Shown here piece after piece: positions 32,401-44,400 of a stretch of 64,000 bases of DNA. The notes beneath the pieces were generated by a model, which saw nothing but the letters and a program-made list of their open reading frames with translations, had not been told where the DNA came from and made no database searches. Source of the DNA: Rostratula benghalensis (lineage: Eukaryota; Chordata; Aves; Charadriiformes; Rostratulidae); the NCBI GenBank assembly GCA_013399305.1, contig VXAI01000015.1:6260182-6324181 (forward strand). Direction: 5' to 3'. Positions within the stretch are counted from its first letter, which is position 1. Each line of letters opens with the position of its first letter. The position numbers were made by a program, and so were the translations under genes.

Positions 32401-35400
32401 CACTGATGTTTTGGTAGTGTTTTCCTTAAATCTGGGACTTTTCAGTTCCCCATGTTCTGCTAATGAGCATAAGCACACAAGGAGTGTAAACCAGAAGATA
32501 AGGAGGCTACAGCCCTGAGCAGAGACTGCAAATCAACGAGGTAAGAGCAGTCAAGGGCCGGCCTGAGCACAGAAAAAGAATCCAATAAGGTGTTAGAAGA
32601 CCCCAGGCCAAAATTCACCATTGGACTAAAAGACATGTGAGCAGCGAGAGGGACAGGTGTATAGATCACAAGGGTGTAATTGCCCAGGGATTTCTTTGGT
32701 TCAAATCCCTCCCTTTTCTGGGGGCACCCAGCCTGGGCTGGGCTGACCCTGCTGCTGTTCCTTTCAATTAAGTGACTTATTTTTATAAAATCTGATGCCT
32801 GAGACTGTGCTGCAGGAAACCTCGGGTTGAGCCTGAAGGAGGATGAAGGGTGACTGAGGGTGAGTGTGTGTGTGAGGAGTGGAGAGGGGCACCCTTTGCC
32901 TCCCTGGCCAATGCTGCCCGGTGCGAAGGGACCCCGGTTAAAGACTCCTTGAATGGTGTGTGCATGCCTGAGCTGTGGCTTTTCCTTTAACAAACACTTG
33001 ATCTCCAGGTTGTATGTGGTGTACCTGTGCCTCAGGTGGTGTAGGTTGATATCACTGATCGTATTTCCTTTTCTCCTCAAACTTTTGTTACGTATGCAAA
33101 TCGTACTGGGCCACCCATTCATCTCTGTCCAGCAGGCTCACCTCAGCTGCAGGGTAAGTCCCTGGTACAGCTAAGTGCCTGCCAAAGAGAATTTCTGCTG
33201 GTGTTAGCCCTATGGGTTGTTGTGGGACGTTTTGGACAGCCCACAGAATGAAGTCCAGCGCTTCTGACCCTTTTAGCCAGTGTGATCATGCTTCTGCTAT
33301 TCCCAAATACTGCAGGTGACAGGGGTTATGTAGCTTGCTTTCTACTCCTAACGATTTGATTGATCATATTCGCTGTACAATGACACTGCTTTTCTCACTC
33401 AATTGACTCCAGAGCCCTATATCTTGGTATAATTTCTTCCAATAAAGTTTTTACTACTACTTTTGTGTCAGATTTTAGTGTTGAGAAGGCTTCTATCCAG
33501 CCTGACAGTTGATCTATTGGGGTAGGGAGGAAACCAGTCTTGGACAAATTGTGAAATATCTTTCTTTGGAAAGTTCATGCATTGTGCTAAGTCATTTGTA
33601 GAGAACAGCAGCTTGGAAAAGCCAAATTCTTTTTCGGTTCAATGGGCAAAGTATTCTCAGTGAATAAGAAAGGCAAATACAAACTAATGACCTAAACGAC
33701 AAATTAGGAGAGGTTCTTTTTGACTGACCTCTTAAAATGTGAATTGCAAGTTTCTTACTGCCTCTGTAACTTCTCAAAAGGGGGCAGTAGTCTCAGACTT
33801 AATCATTGTTTCACAGAAGATTGTATCTGTAAACTTCTGACCTCAGAATCTATGGAAGCAGCAGATAGGTTTGATGAAAACCTGTATTGATGTCTGTATT
33901 TGTAAGCAGTAATACCTGTGCTGATTATACTGTCTTTCTTCTTGAAAAACTGCAGCTTTTTTAAGAATATGTAGAATAAGAATGAAGCATGCTGTGTGTT
34001 CTTTTACATTTTCTTGAACATCCTCATTCTTATGAATGTATCGGGGCTTTTTTTTCTTTTTAGCATGATGAGGGCCACAATGTAAATTAAATGTATAATT
34101 CTTTTATGGCTGTATAACATATGTAATATGTTACTTTGGCTACTACGTTGGACGATTGGCACAATAAATAATTGAAATGTTTTTCCTCATGCTTCACTAG
34201 AAGTCCCTCATCGATTCCCAATGGAGTTTCTGGTTACTCAGGGAATACCAGGACCTTGGTAACACCTGGTTCTGTCAAGCTACTTGCCTCCTTTATGCAA
34301 GATATCCAGAACATTGGAAATGCTGACTCAGAAATTGTGAAGAAGTGTGAGGTATTTGATGTTAAGGTTTATTTACTTATTTTTTTAAAAGTATTAATGT
34401 GTCAGCTTTGCATTTTGGAAGACAGACCCAGTGATGATAGAGTTCAGCAGTAAGTTCTATAATGGGTGTATTTAGGCTTCATAATGGTACAACCACTTTT
34501 ACGATCCCGTGGATGGATTTTATTGCACTTCTATCTTAGCTTTTTACAATATTTTAGCTTTTTATCTTAGTATTTTACAATACAGATGTGAATGTATTGC
34601 AGGTTTGAATTGAAAAATATAAACCTTTAAAATTGTAGCACTTCAAACTGGTCTGAAATGATCCTAAAAATTAGAAGTTTTTTGTCTAAAAATGGCTCTG
34701 TTTTTGTTGGATTATTTATTAGTTCCATTTGTAAAGATGTGTAGATGTTTGTTTCCAGATCTAAAATACCACAAAAATAATAACGTAGGTTCAATAGCTA
34801 GATCTCTCAAAGCCTTTTTTTTTTTAATATTGGTTTTGTCCTTTTTTATTTAAAATTTTATCATTTTTTTTTAGTCTCCATAAGGAACATCAGGTTTCCA
34901 CACCATGGGCTTGTTCCTGCAGAATTTTTGAGCTTTCTGGCTGTGGTCCATCAAACTGTCTCTTAACAGATGCTTAATTTGGTGCTCTTTAACAGCTCCA
35001 AGAAAAGAATGTAGGTGTCTGCGTTGAGGCACACACATTCTATGTCCCGTGTCCTATGCTTCAAGTACCAGGCTCCATAAACATTAGCATAAAATAGTTT
35101 TTAAAATTCAGATTTTACCACATTCTAGGAACCCCATGTATTTTGACTTTTTAAATTATCTTTTTGTTTTGACTACTTATGCCTTGTGGCCTTTAGCTGC
35201 ATTGCTGAGGGAAGAATTTCTTGTTGAAGGGAATGGTTTACTGGACATAGGCAATTTTTAAATTGGTAATGAAACATCCCTATAATTTATTGATGTGGAA
35301 TCAGCCTTTCCAAAATATGACTGTAAAAATTGACTTTACTAACAGCTGTTCTTACTTCTAAATGATTTGATTTTTTAAAAATGGAGTAACTCTATTCCCT

Positions 35401-38400
35401 TGTTCATTTATTTGAGTTTTTTAAAACCAAACTTAAATTGTAGACGTGTGTTATCTTGTTGTCTAGAGGGATCTTTTGTAAGTGAATGTGTCCACAGTGA
35501 ATTGTCTCCATTGATTGACATGATGGGGGCTGCCTGTATTGTGGGGCAATCACAGTGCTGTTACTAAACTTTGTATTATGGCAACACCTAGGTATGAGAC
35601 TTCAACATCTTACCCTTTATTCTAACTACAGAATAACATAAGAGATGCAATATCACTGTGCTTTAATTATTTTACTTTGTGATTTAATAGACAAGGTGGC
35701 TACAGTTACTGAGACTGGTAGAAAAGCAATGTCAGGAACAAATAGTCGCGCAGCAAGAGCAGTTCCACCATCAAATCCAAGTAAGTAATGATTTCTTCAT
35801 GTCTGTAGGGTAGCCTGAATGTTGCTTTTCTCTCCCCACCATATCCTCCCCCCCCCCCNNNNNNNNNNNNNNNNNNNNGGTCTCTGGCACTCCTTGGTGT
35901 TCTTCTGTGAGTACATCAGACAGGCAGTTAATGGAAGTGGATGACTGGAATGCTGATTTACAGGATGCATATTTGAGACAGTCTTGGCTAATTAACAAAG
36001 GAACTGGTGGGAACCATGTCAGAAGTAAAGATTCTTGGATTATTTATTTTCAATTGTTCTGTTTTCACAAACATTTGGTTCAGAATGCTCACAAGATAAT
36101 TGGATTTTGTAGGTACAAGATGTTTTATTAGCATTTAGACTGCACCACTTCTAATTTTGAGACATGGCAGTTTTCTCTTCATTAGAAAATGTCATGCAGC
36201 TTGTCATTCCCTCATCTAGACAGTAGATAGCACAGGAAAAGGTTCACTGTAATGGCTGAACACTTGCTTCACCCTTCAGTTGGACACTCTCCTTTCAAAA
36301 AATGAAAAATAACCCACATGAAGATTGACATTTTTGCTGAGCTGTATTTATCCATCAAAACAGAAGAAATGTATATATGTATGTATGAAATAGTAATTTT
36401 ATAAATACATAATGCTTAATATCTTCATCATTTTGGTTGCTGTTTTTCCCTTCCTTCCCTTTCCTGATGCCCTCTACACTAGTAGTAATCAACAGTTCCT
36501 GAACTGAATTAACAAGAGGTACTGTCCTTTTATCCTATCTCATGTTTCCCCCCCCCATCTCATTATTTCTGTTCCACCAGTGTTTCTTTGCCCTTGTATT
36601 TCCTTCCTCTTACTGTAGTGGATTGATTCACTTGTTACTAGTTGTAGTCTTGACTAATCCATTGTGTTGACTTTGCTGGTGTTTGTTAATAGGAAAGGCT
36701 ACCTCTGGAAGAGTTGAGTTTGTTGTATCAGCAGGAACTCACTAACTGCATGAATTGCAATATTAAATACAAAATAACCAGCTATAACTTATTTTTATAC
36801 GAGTGCATTAGATAAAATAGATGCAGCCAGCCCAAACTTGAAGTGTTACACCAGTGACCTAGTGAAAATACTGAAATACAGGCACCTCAAAACATTCTAA
36901 TAAGAATCATAAAAAGACAAAAGCCATCATGTACTATTTGGGGTAGAAAAGCAAGATGCTGCATTAGCATTAACATCAGGCTTGCACTGTGCTCTGTTAA
37001 AGACCTTATGAAAACACATCTTTGTCCCTGTGAAAACATGGATCAAGAAACCTCGAGATAGTTTTGGAATCAGTGGGGTCAGCCCTTGTCTGATGTGATT
37101 TATACACTAGAAGGCAAGTGTGCTAGTGACCAACTACAACCACCTGTGAATCATCCTAAGATCTGACCTATTGAAGAGGATTTAAAAACAAAAAGTTACC
37201 TACAGTCCCAAAACTATAGAAATGCCATCTTATTTTTCCTGGATCTTTTCTTCTTGTGGAATTATGTGTGACTATGCAAAGAGAAGTAAAAATGCTATAT
37301 AACCAATTTAATTGGAACAGTAGCCTTTCACTTTTCCTGCAGAAAGTATTAATGACAAAGATTAAATGTCAGCAGAGAATCTGATCAGGTTGTGGGTTCC
37401 TCCCCCNNNCCCCCCCCCCCCCAGTTCTGTTTCTTCCCTTTTGTTCTCCATCCCTGCCTTTCTCGACAGAGTTGAATCACAGAATTAAACCACAAATGAT
37501 TGCTGCAGTCATGATTGAAATTATTAGCTCAAAAAAATGTTATGGCAGAAAACTTCATTCCTGTTTTTTTGGTTTTTTTTTTTTTGGGGGGTGGTGGGGT
37601 TTTTTTGCATAGAAAGACTGAGCTGAAGTGCAGTTGTTAATTCTATTGGCAGTGAGTAAAACATGTGAGGGTGAGGCTTGGTTCTGACTAGCATTACATG
37701 TAGGTTCCTCTGAAATTAAGTTGTGGGGGTTTTTATTTCTTACTTTCAGAGAACAAATTCTTTTCATTCAATTTGTGCTTTTATATGCAGCATGCACTAT
37801 AGTTCTGTGAAAAAACATTACTAGAGTTTCACGTTCTTAAAAATTATTGCAAGTGTCCTCTCTCCCCCGCAGTGGAATTAGTTTGAAATGTGCTCTTGAA
37901 AACAACTGTATATTCTGGCCCTGTAATGAGTAACAAGGGTTGTGTGCTGATGCAGAGTTCAGTAATCTCAGTCAGCTCTGCAGAAGTGCTGATTGATGGC
38001 CAGAGGATGCAGCCGTGGGCTCTACTGTGACATCTTTTCATAGCCCTTTGACAAAAGCATTAGCTGTTTCTCAGAGCTGTTCCAGTATACCAGTGCACAA
38101 CTGTAACACTTTAAAAAAGGTATTACTTACCTAATATATTGAAGTTACTCTCTGTAGACATTATAGACTAAAGTCTATACTAACCTGTTAAATCGAGTGA
38201 TCTAGTTACAGGGTTACTCCACTCCAGCAGATAGCAAAACAATCCAAATACAGATCTTTGTATTATATGAACCACCTAATAACATTATCTAAATTGGATA
38301 TTTTAAAGTCAAGTTTTATGCAAATGATCTTACAGAGGTACATTATTCCTATTAGTGTAATAGAGTAATGGTTTATACTTCCATCAAAGCATCTTGGTAA

Positions 38401-41400
38401 TCTTTAAAAATGTATATCCAAGTTATAAATGCTTTTAGACTTGAATTTAGCAAAAGACTTGTGTCTGCCTCTAATGACATACATACATAGCTTCTATTTC
38501 TTTAGCTGGCTGGTAAGTAACTATGGCTCTGAAGGCATGTAGTGAATACATGCATGCATGGGGTTTTTTACATTAATACATGAGTACTGAGACTGTAACT
38601 CACTGCATGGAGTAAGGATTGTTCCCGTGTACATTTTACTGCTATGCACAGTATGCATATATGTACTTTATGCATGAGATGTCTACACGTTGAAAAATCG
38701 AATTATTTGACATCAGTACTTTCTGGTTCTCTCCCTAATAACATGAGTTGAAGATGCGTCAGAAGAGAAATGTGATCTGTGGCATTGATCTCACGGGAGT
38801 TTTTGCCTTTTGTTTTCCTGTAGCTGATTCAGGATGAGATCAGGCAGTTAGTGCGACTGCAGACCAGCAACTGGGGCGCCGGCAAGAGCAGAAGTTTGCC
38901 TGCCAAGCTCACAGACACTTTTTCATCACTAGAAAGTCAGATGGGGATGTGTTCTGAAATCTTTGAAGAACATGAGGGCATTGTCAATCAACTTAGATCT
39001 AATGAAGCAGAAAGTCAGCCAAACGCGTCTGATCTGCATCAGGAACGTTTTGGGAACGATGCTTCGGTGAGTGGGGGGGATGGGACGCTCTCTGCCTCCC
39101 AGCTGAACCCCAGCAAACCCAGCAGCGCTGACCAGTTCACAGGCTACATGGAGGAGCCTTCCCAAGGCTGGGCTGGGGCAGCAGTATCGCAGAGTGACGC
39201 AGCTGTAGCCGGTGTTCAAAATAAAAGTGAACTTCTCCCCTCAAAAAGAGAGGAAAATCCTTCATCAGGAAGGAATGATATTTTAACCGTTTCTGCTGAA
39301 TTTGAACAGAAGGCTAATGAAGCTCAATGTGGAAAAAAACCCAGGTAGGTGATAAACTTTCCAAATTCGTTAATTAATTGTAGACAGTCCCCATTCAGTA
39401 AATAGCTGTTGATAACTGGAAACATGTAAGAATTGAATGGAACCTCTTGATTGTAAAAAATATGATCCTTCTTGGTAGATAAAGTTACTTGTTTAGCCTA
39501 ATTTTTCTGCATGATGCATATTTGCATCTGCAGTGCTTGTCTGCTGTAGATATGTTGCATGGGGAAATATGAAAAATCTACTTTGTACTGCAAATTTTAG
39601 CTAGGATACAGTTTACATATAGTGTTTATCTGTGCACCAGAATTTTAGGTGCCAATTACCAATTTTATGTGACTGATACTTTGCAGTTTTGCTCAGCCAG
39701 TCTTTTTGTGCTCTCTTATGTGCATGCATTACAGTCATAACTTGTATCAGACAACAGTCAAACATGTTTGGTTTTTTTCTGTTGTTTTTGCTTGGTTGAT
39801 CTTAGTTTTGCTCTATTCAATAGGTGTGGATCTGCCAAGATTTTTTTAATTTTTTTTTAAAGATTGGCTGGCTGATGTGACAGTACCACTGGCCAAGTAC
39901 TGCAGTAGTTGCACAGAACTTGACAATGCACTTTACTGTCCCTGCCAGCGTAGGCTGTAATGGCAGTGACTCCATGTGGTCACAAACTGTATGAAAGGTC
40001 TCGTGGGCAGCATGTTTCCTGTGAGTCCCTGAGAATAGTTTGCAGGGAGAAAAACTTTCTCTCTATTGGGAAAATGGAGAATTGGGGAAAATGAGCTTGC
40101 ATTCTGCTGGTGGATGATAAACCACAGAATGAGCTTTCTTTCATTTAGTTGGGAAATGTCTTATTTCAGCATGTAAGGTAGACCATGACTTATTGATATG
40201 TTCTCTTCCTGCCTTCTGCTGGGATTTATTCCAGTACGTGATGCATGTTGCACAGCTCCGTGAGGGAGGTGGCTGCAATTGATGGACTGCCAGGGAAACT
40301 TAGCTCAATTCAAAAGTGGGTTTCAGTCTGAAAAACCTTTCTAAGACAACTTTTGAAATAACTCATGTATTATACTTTTTTTTGGTCCCTTTTATAAAAA
40401 AGTACAAGGTTCTTTCTTTGAAATTGCTTTCTGTTTTGTATTATGAACTCAGTTTGAAGGAAGAAAGATGTTCAAACTGAAGTGGAATAGTTCAGTTAAC
40501 CCAAACTGTGTTTACTTTTGTTCTTTAATTTTAGTTGTAAACTTTTTTTCATTCTTTTTACTGTATGTCCCAAAGTGGGACTTCAGTGCACTTTTTAACA
40601 AACTGGGGAAATTGTTCCACAACTACCACTAAGAGGAATTTCAGGATGTTTTTGTTCCTGTTGCTTCTATATCTTGTTTCGATCTTCCTTTTTGCTGAAG
40701 ATTCTCTTGAGCTGGAAGGCATCCTTAGTTTGTCTTAGTTGACATCATCTTCACAACCAGACTGATAAGGTGAGATGAAAAAACCACCATATTTACATTG
40801 CAGCTGAATTTTGTAGGTTTGAGTAGCTGCTTCAACAGACAAAAAAAAATACAGTTACCTGGCTAAAAATAGGGAGCTCTTGGTTATGACTTTTTTTTTT
40901 AGTAGGAGAGCCATTTTGATGATGGGTGCAGTTGATTAGCACCTTTCCTTTCAGTGTTTCCTCCTGTTGTTGTGTTGTTTTGCTTTTAAAAACAAGAGCT
41001 CTAAAACATTTCAGCATTCATTACCTCATACCGTTTCTCAAAAATGCACAAAGGCAGCAGAGTTTTAGTGCCTATGTTTCCCCTTGAATAAATTGATTTC
41101 ATACCTCCCCTGGAAAGGATGTATGTACTTATGGTGTATGTGTGTGTGTCTCTTACCTTCTAGTAAATCTTTAACATCATGGGCACAAAAGTTGAGGCAA
41201 AACCAGCCAAAACGAATAAATGCTGAAGGAGTATGTGTGACCTCTATGCAAGAAAATGAGCAAGCAAGGAAAATACCACTTGAGAATGTAAGCCTCTCTT
41301 CTTATTTTATGACGTTTTTCTAATTTTATTCTTGTCACTGGTATTTTTTCAATGTTAGAGTATGTTCTGATGCAGTATGTGCTTTCATAGTTAGCTTTAG

Positions 41401-44400
41401 GCATTTGAGTTGTGTTCTCATTCATATGTTTAAAGTTTATGAGGGCAGAGTTACTTCTTGAATCATCCTATACTTGCTCACATAGCATTTTGTCTAATTT
41501 TATTCTTTGCCTGACTTTGTCTTTATTTACTCATGTGGCACATGTTCTCTCCTTCTCAATTGAAGCTTTGGGTCATGGTAATTTATTGTGTCCTGTAATT
41601 TGAAGAAGGAAATCTGGCGTTGAACCCTGTCATGGTGGTTGGCAAGTGTAATTTCCATAACAAATATTTGGAAGGTCATATCACTTCTAGTACCCAGAAG
41701 TCTCTGCGTCTGGAGGCATTAGCCACTTTTCAGGGCAGATAGTATTCTTCCAGACTGGGATTTTAAGTTGCAGAGATTTTTTGGTTTAGTTTGATTTGGC
41801 TTTTTTGGTGTTCTTAGCAGTCTCTTATGCTAAAATCCAAACTTTGATATTTAATTGGTTTTCCTTTTTGTATTGTTTATGTAAGAATAAAACACTATTT
41901 TATGCCTGTGTATGACTAAGATTTGGCTAAATCAAACTACTCCAAGCACAGTTACAGCACTGGTTATTAAAAGTAACCAACCTCATAACAGACATTTAGA
42001 AAGTCTAACTGGCTCTTTGAACCATTTGTAGTAGTGCCTATTGCTGTGACTGCTGAATTGGCTCAAAATACTACTTCTGTGAATAATTTGGTGTGTTCCC
42101 CCCACATACTTGAGTTAATGATTGTATATGCACACAAATGTGATTATTTTGGGAAGTTTAATCATATAAAATATTTCTGAGCCAAAAGGACATTATGGAA
42201 CATATTGTATGTTGCATCATGCATGTAACATACAAAGTGTTAGAATTACTTCCAGTAGATTAATTGTCACAACCTCTCTCCTTACACTATTTTTAAGGAA
42301 ATGATTCTTGAAATTCTGTGAATGACTCCACCTACAAGAGAATAGGAGACCTAGCAAATATAAATCACTTAATTCAAGGCAGGGTCTGTTTTGTTTCCTG
42401 TGGTCACTTTTGGGGTGATGCAGACAGGGTAAGAGCAGTTGGTTGGACTTGCTGTCTGTAGTCTTCTACTGTCAGCAGAAACAAGATGTTACTTGGGGAT
42501 ATTTCAAACCAGGAGTTAAATTTATCTGCTGTGGGTTGTCGCTTTTCTCTCTGAGCTTTTGAAAATACCTTTATCTTTCTATTCCTTTGTAAGAATTCAG
42601 TTGATACCCCTTCATTTTCCTTTCTTCCTCCTTAGGCAAAGGAGAATACCTAAATAAAAACATTAAGAGGGACAAAATAGCCTTGAGGTGAGATGGTACT
42701 TCATGCAAAAACTTGAAAAGCTTTAGTTCTAAACTTTTATTTTTCTTATTTACTTCTGTCAACTTGATGGTTACTACCCTGTTGTAGTCCTCAGTTGTAT
42801 AAGCTGTGTAAATTTGCCAAAGGAGCATGACTGTTAAGCTGCTGTAGTGGAACAAAAAGTCCTGGGTATGGTAGGAGCAATGCAGGGTGACCATTTTAAT
42901 GCTACCTGCCCTTTCTCAGTTGCTCTCCTATCGATGACACTTCTTCCGTTGATTAAAGAGGAGAATTGTAGCCATTCTTAAATTATGTGGAATTTTTTTT
43001 CCCCCATATATTGGCTGAAAATGTTTCTCTAATGAGCTGGGGAGGTAGTTTAGAAAGTTTGGAGTGGTGAAGAGAAGGGTAGGTACTGTCTTGTCTATTT
43101 GAGGTGGAGAGTGTTTATCTCTGGATTTGTGGTAGGTGGAGTCATAACAGCTGGTATAAGAAATTGCAATCTTAGGATGGGGAAAGAGTAACACTTCACT
43201 GGTAACTCATCCCTCTATATACTCACATCTCCTAAGGAGCAAGAAAGTTTAGATGAGTGTCCATAATATGTATTTTTCTAACAGTTAATCTCAAAAATGC
43301 TCCACAAGCATGACTTAAAAAATATTAGTATTTTTAACTGTGTGCCTTAGCTTAGTTCCCCTTTGGACTCTGGTTGCCCCAAAGATAAATTGCATAGGTT
43401 TGGATCATGCTGTGTAATTAAATTTAATCTCTTTAGTTAAAAAGATTAATAACATTCACACTTTTTTAAAACTGTACACTTGATTTTTTTTTTTTAACCT
43501 TGCATGGTGATTTTCCTTATAAATTTGTTTTTCCTTTGTAATTTTAGACAAACCTTACTGATGCTGCTTTGTCGCATTCACATTACACTTTTTACCTCAG
43601 TCAACCCAAGGAAAGTCCGAATTCCTTAGTGTCTGAAGCCTCAGGTATAGTTAATTTCTTGTACTAGACTGCATCTCTAATAACTTTGGGGAGGTACCTA
43701 CAATTTATTAAAATCTGACATAGGCATAATTCTGCCTTTCTTGCTCTTGTGTTTGAAACTGCTGGCAGCTCCTTTGTGTCACTGCTGGCAGATGTAGGAC
43801 ATGCAGCATTTTTTTTTTTTTTTTCTCTCCACATTTCTCAACATTTCAAAGCTGAGCTTTGTTTAAAACTGCTTCATAATGTAATTACTGTTAACATCAC
43901 AGTGGGGGTATCAAATGGATCTTTCAAATATTAGCATTATTTGTCTAGTAATCACAGGAGTGCATGGTAATAGAGCCAAAAGTCATGTCAGCCAAGGGCA
44001 GGATTCAATAATTGTATGAATTGAGGAGAAAACAATAATGCAATGTGTAATGTGGTGATTATTTAATTGGGGCTGGGGGAAGGAGGGGATGATTGCTTTT
44101 CCTATTTTGGTATGGTTCTGTCTGTGGTATTTTGGGGTGTGTGGTGTTGAGGGGTGGTTGTTGTTTTTTTGTGGTTTTGGGAGTTTGTGTGTTTGGAGCT
44201 TTCAGGTGGTGGTAGTGAATGTGTGTGGTTTTGGGGGGATTGTTTTGGTAGGGGTGGGGGATGGGAGTTCGTTGGTTTTTGGGGGTTTTTTTGTGTGTGT
44301 GTGTGTGAAAGCCAAACAACCAATTCACATATTTTGACTGTAACAGAGTGAGTTCATGTCAACAACAAACAAGGGCACAGAGATGGCAGCCCTACAAACT

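Larger units (their letters stand above)
29550..33570 (-). mobile_element. Broken endogenous retrovirus (pol end and env) in MPHOSPH9 intron 2
   Basis: Read on the minus strand, this segment shows fragments in proviral order: the integrase C-terminal half (33570-33000), an env leader and surface part (about 32490-31440), then the transmembrane part (about 31420-29830). Every reading frame is interrupted by stops and frameshifts, and a CR1 (30671-31132) has inserted into env. I cannot find gag, protease or reverse transcriptase on the upstream side, nor a clear LTR pair, so the copy is truncated. The fragments look like an avian class I-like (gamma-type) element; that assignment is inference. 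It lies antisense to MPHOSPH9 and cannot encode functional products. Confidence 0.82.
35781..38823 (+). other. MPHOSPH9: MPHOSPH9 intron 4
   Basis: AT-rich intronic sequence with the two gaps, a T/G low-complexity patch at about 37560-37610, and no recognisable transposon or exon. Confidence 0.7.

Noticed and set aside
32460..33122. 220-codon minus-strand ORF
   Set aside because: Not an independent gene. It overlaps the broken junction between the ERV integrase and env in a frame different from the recognisable integrase pieces.
44059..44351. Overlapping ORFs on both strands (Gly/Phe/Val-rich and His/Pro/Thr-rich)
   Set aside because: Artefacts of the G/T-rich low-complexity tract, which lacks stop codons on either strand.
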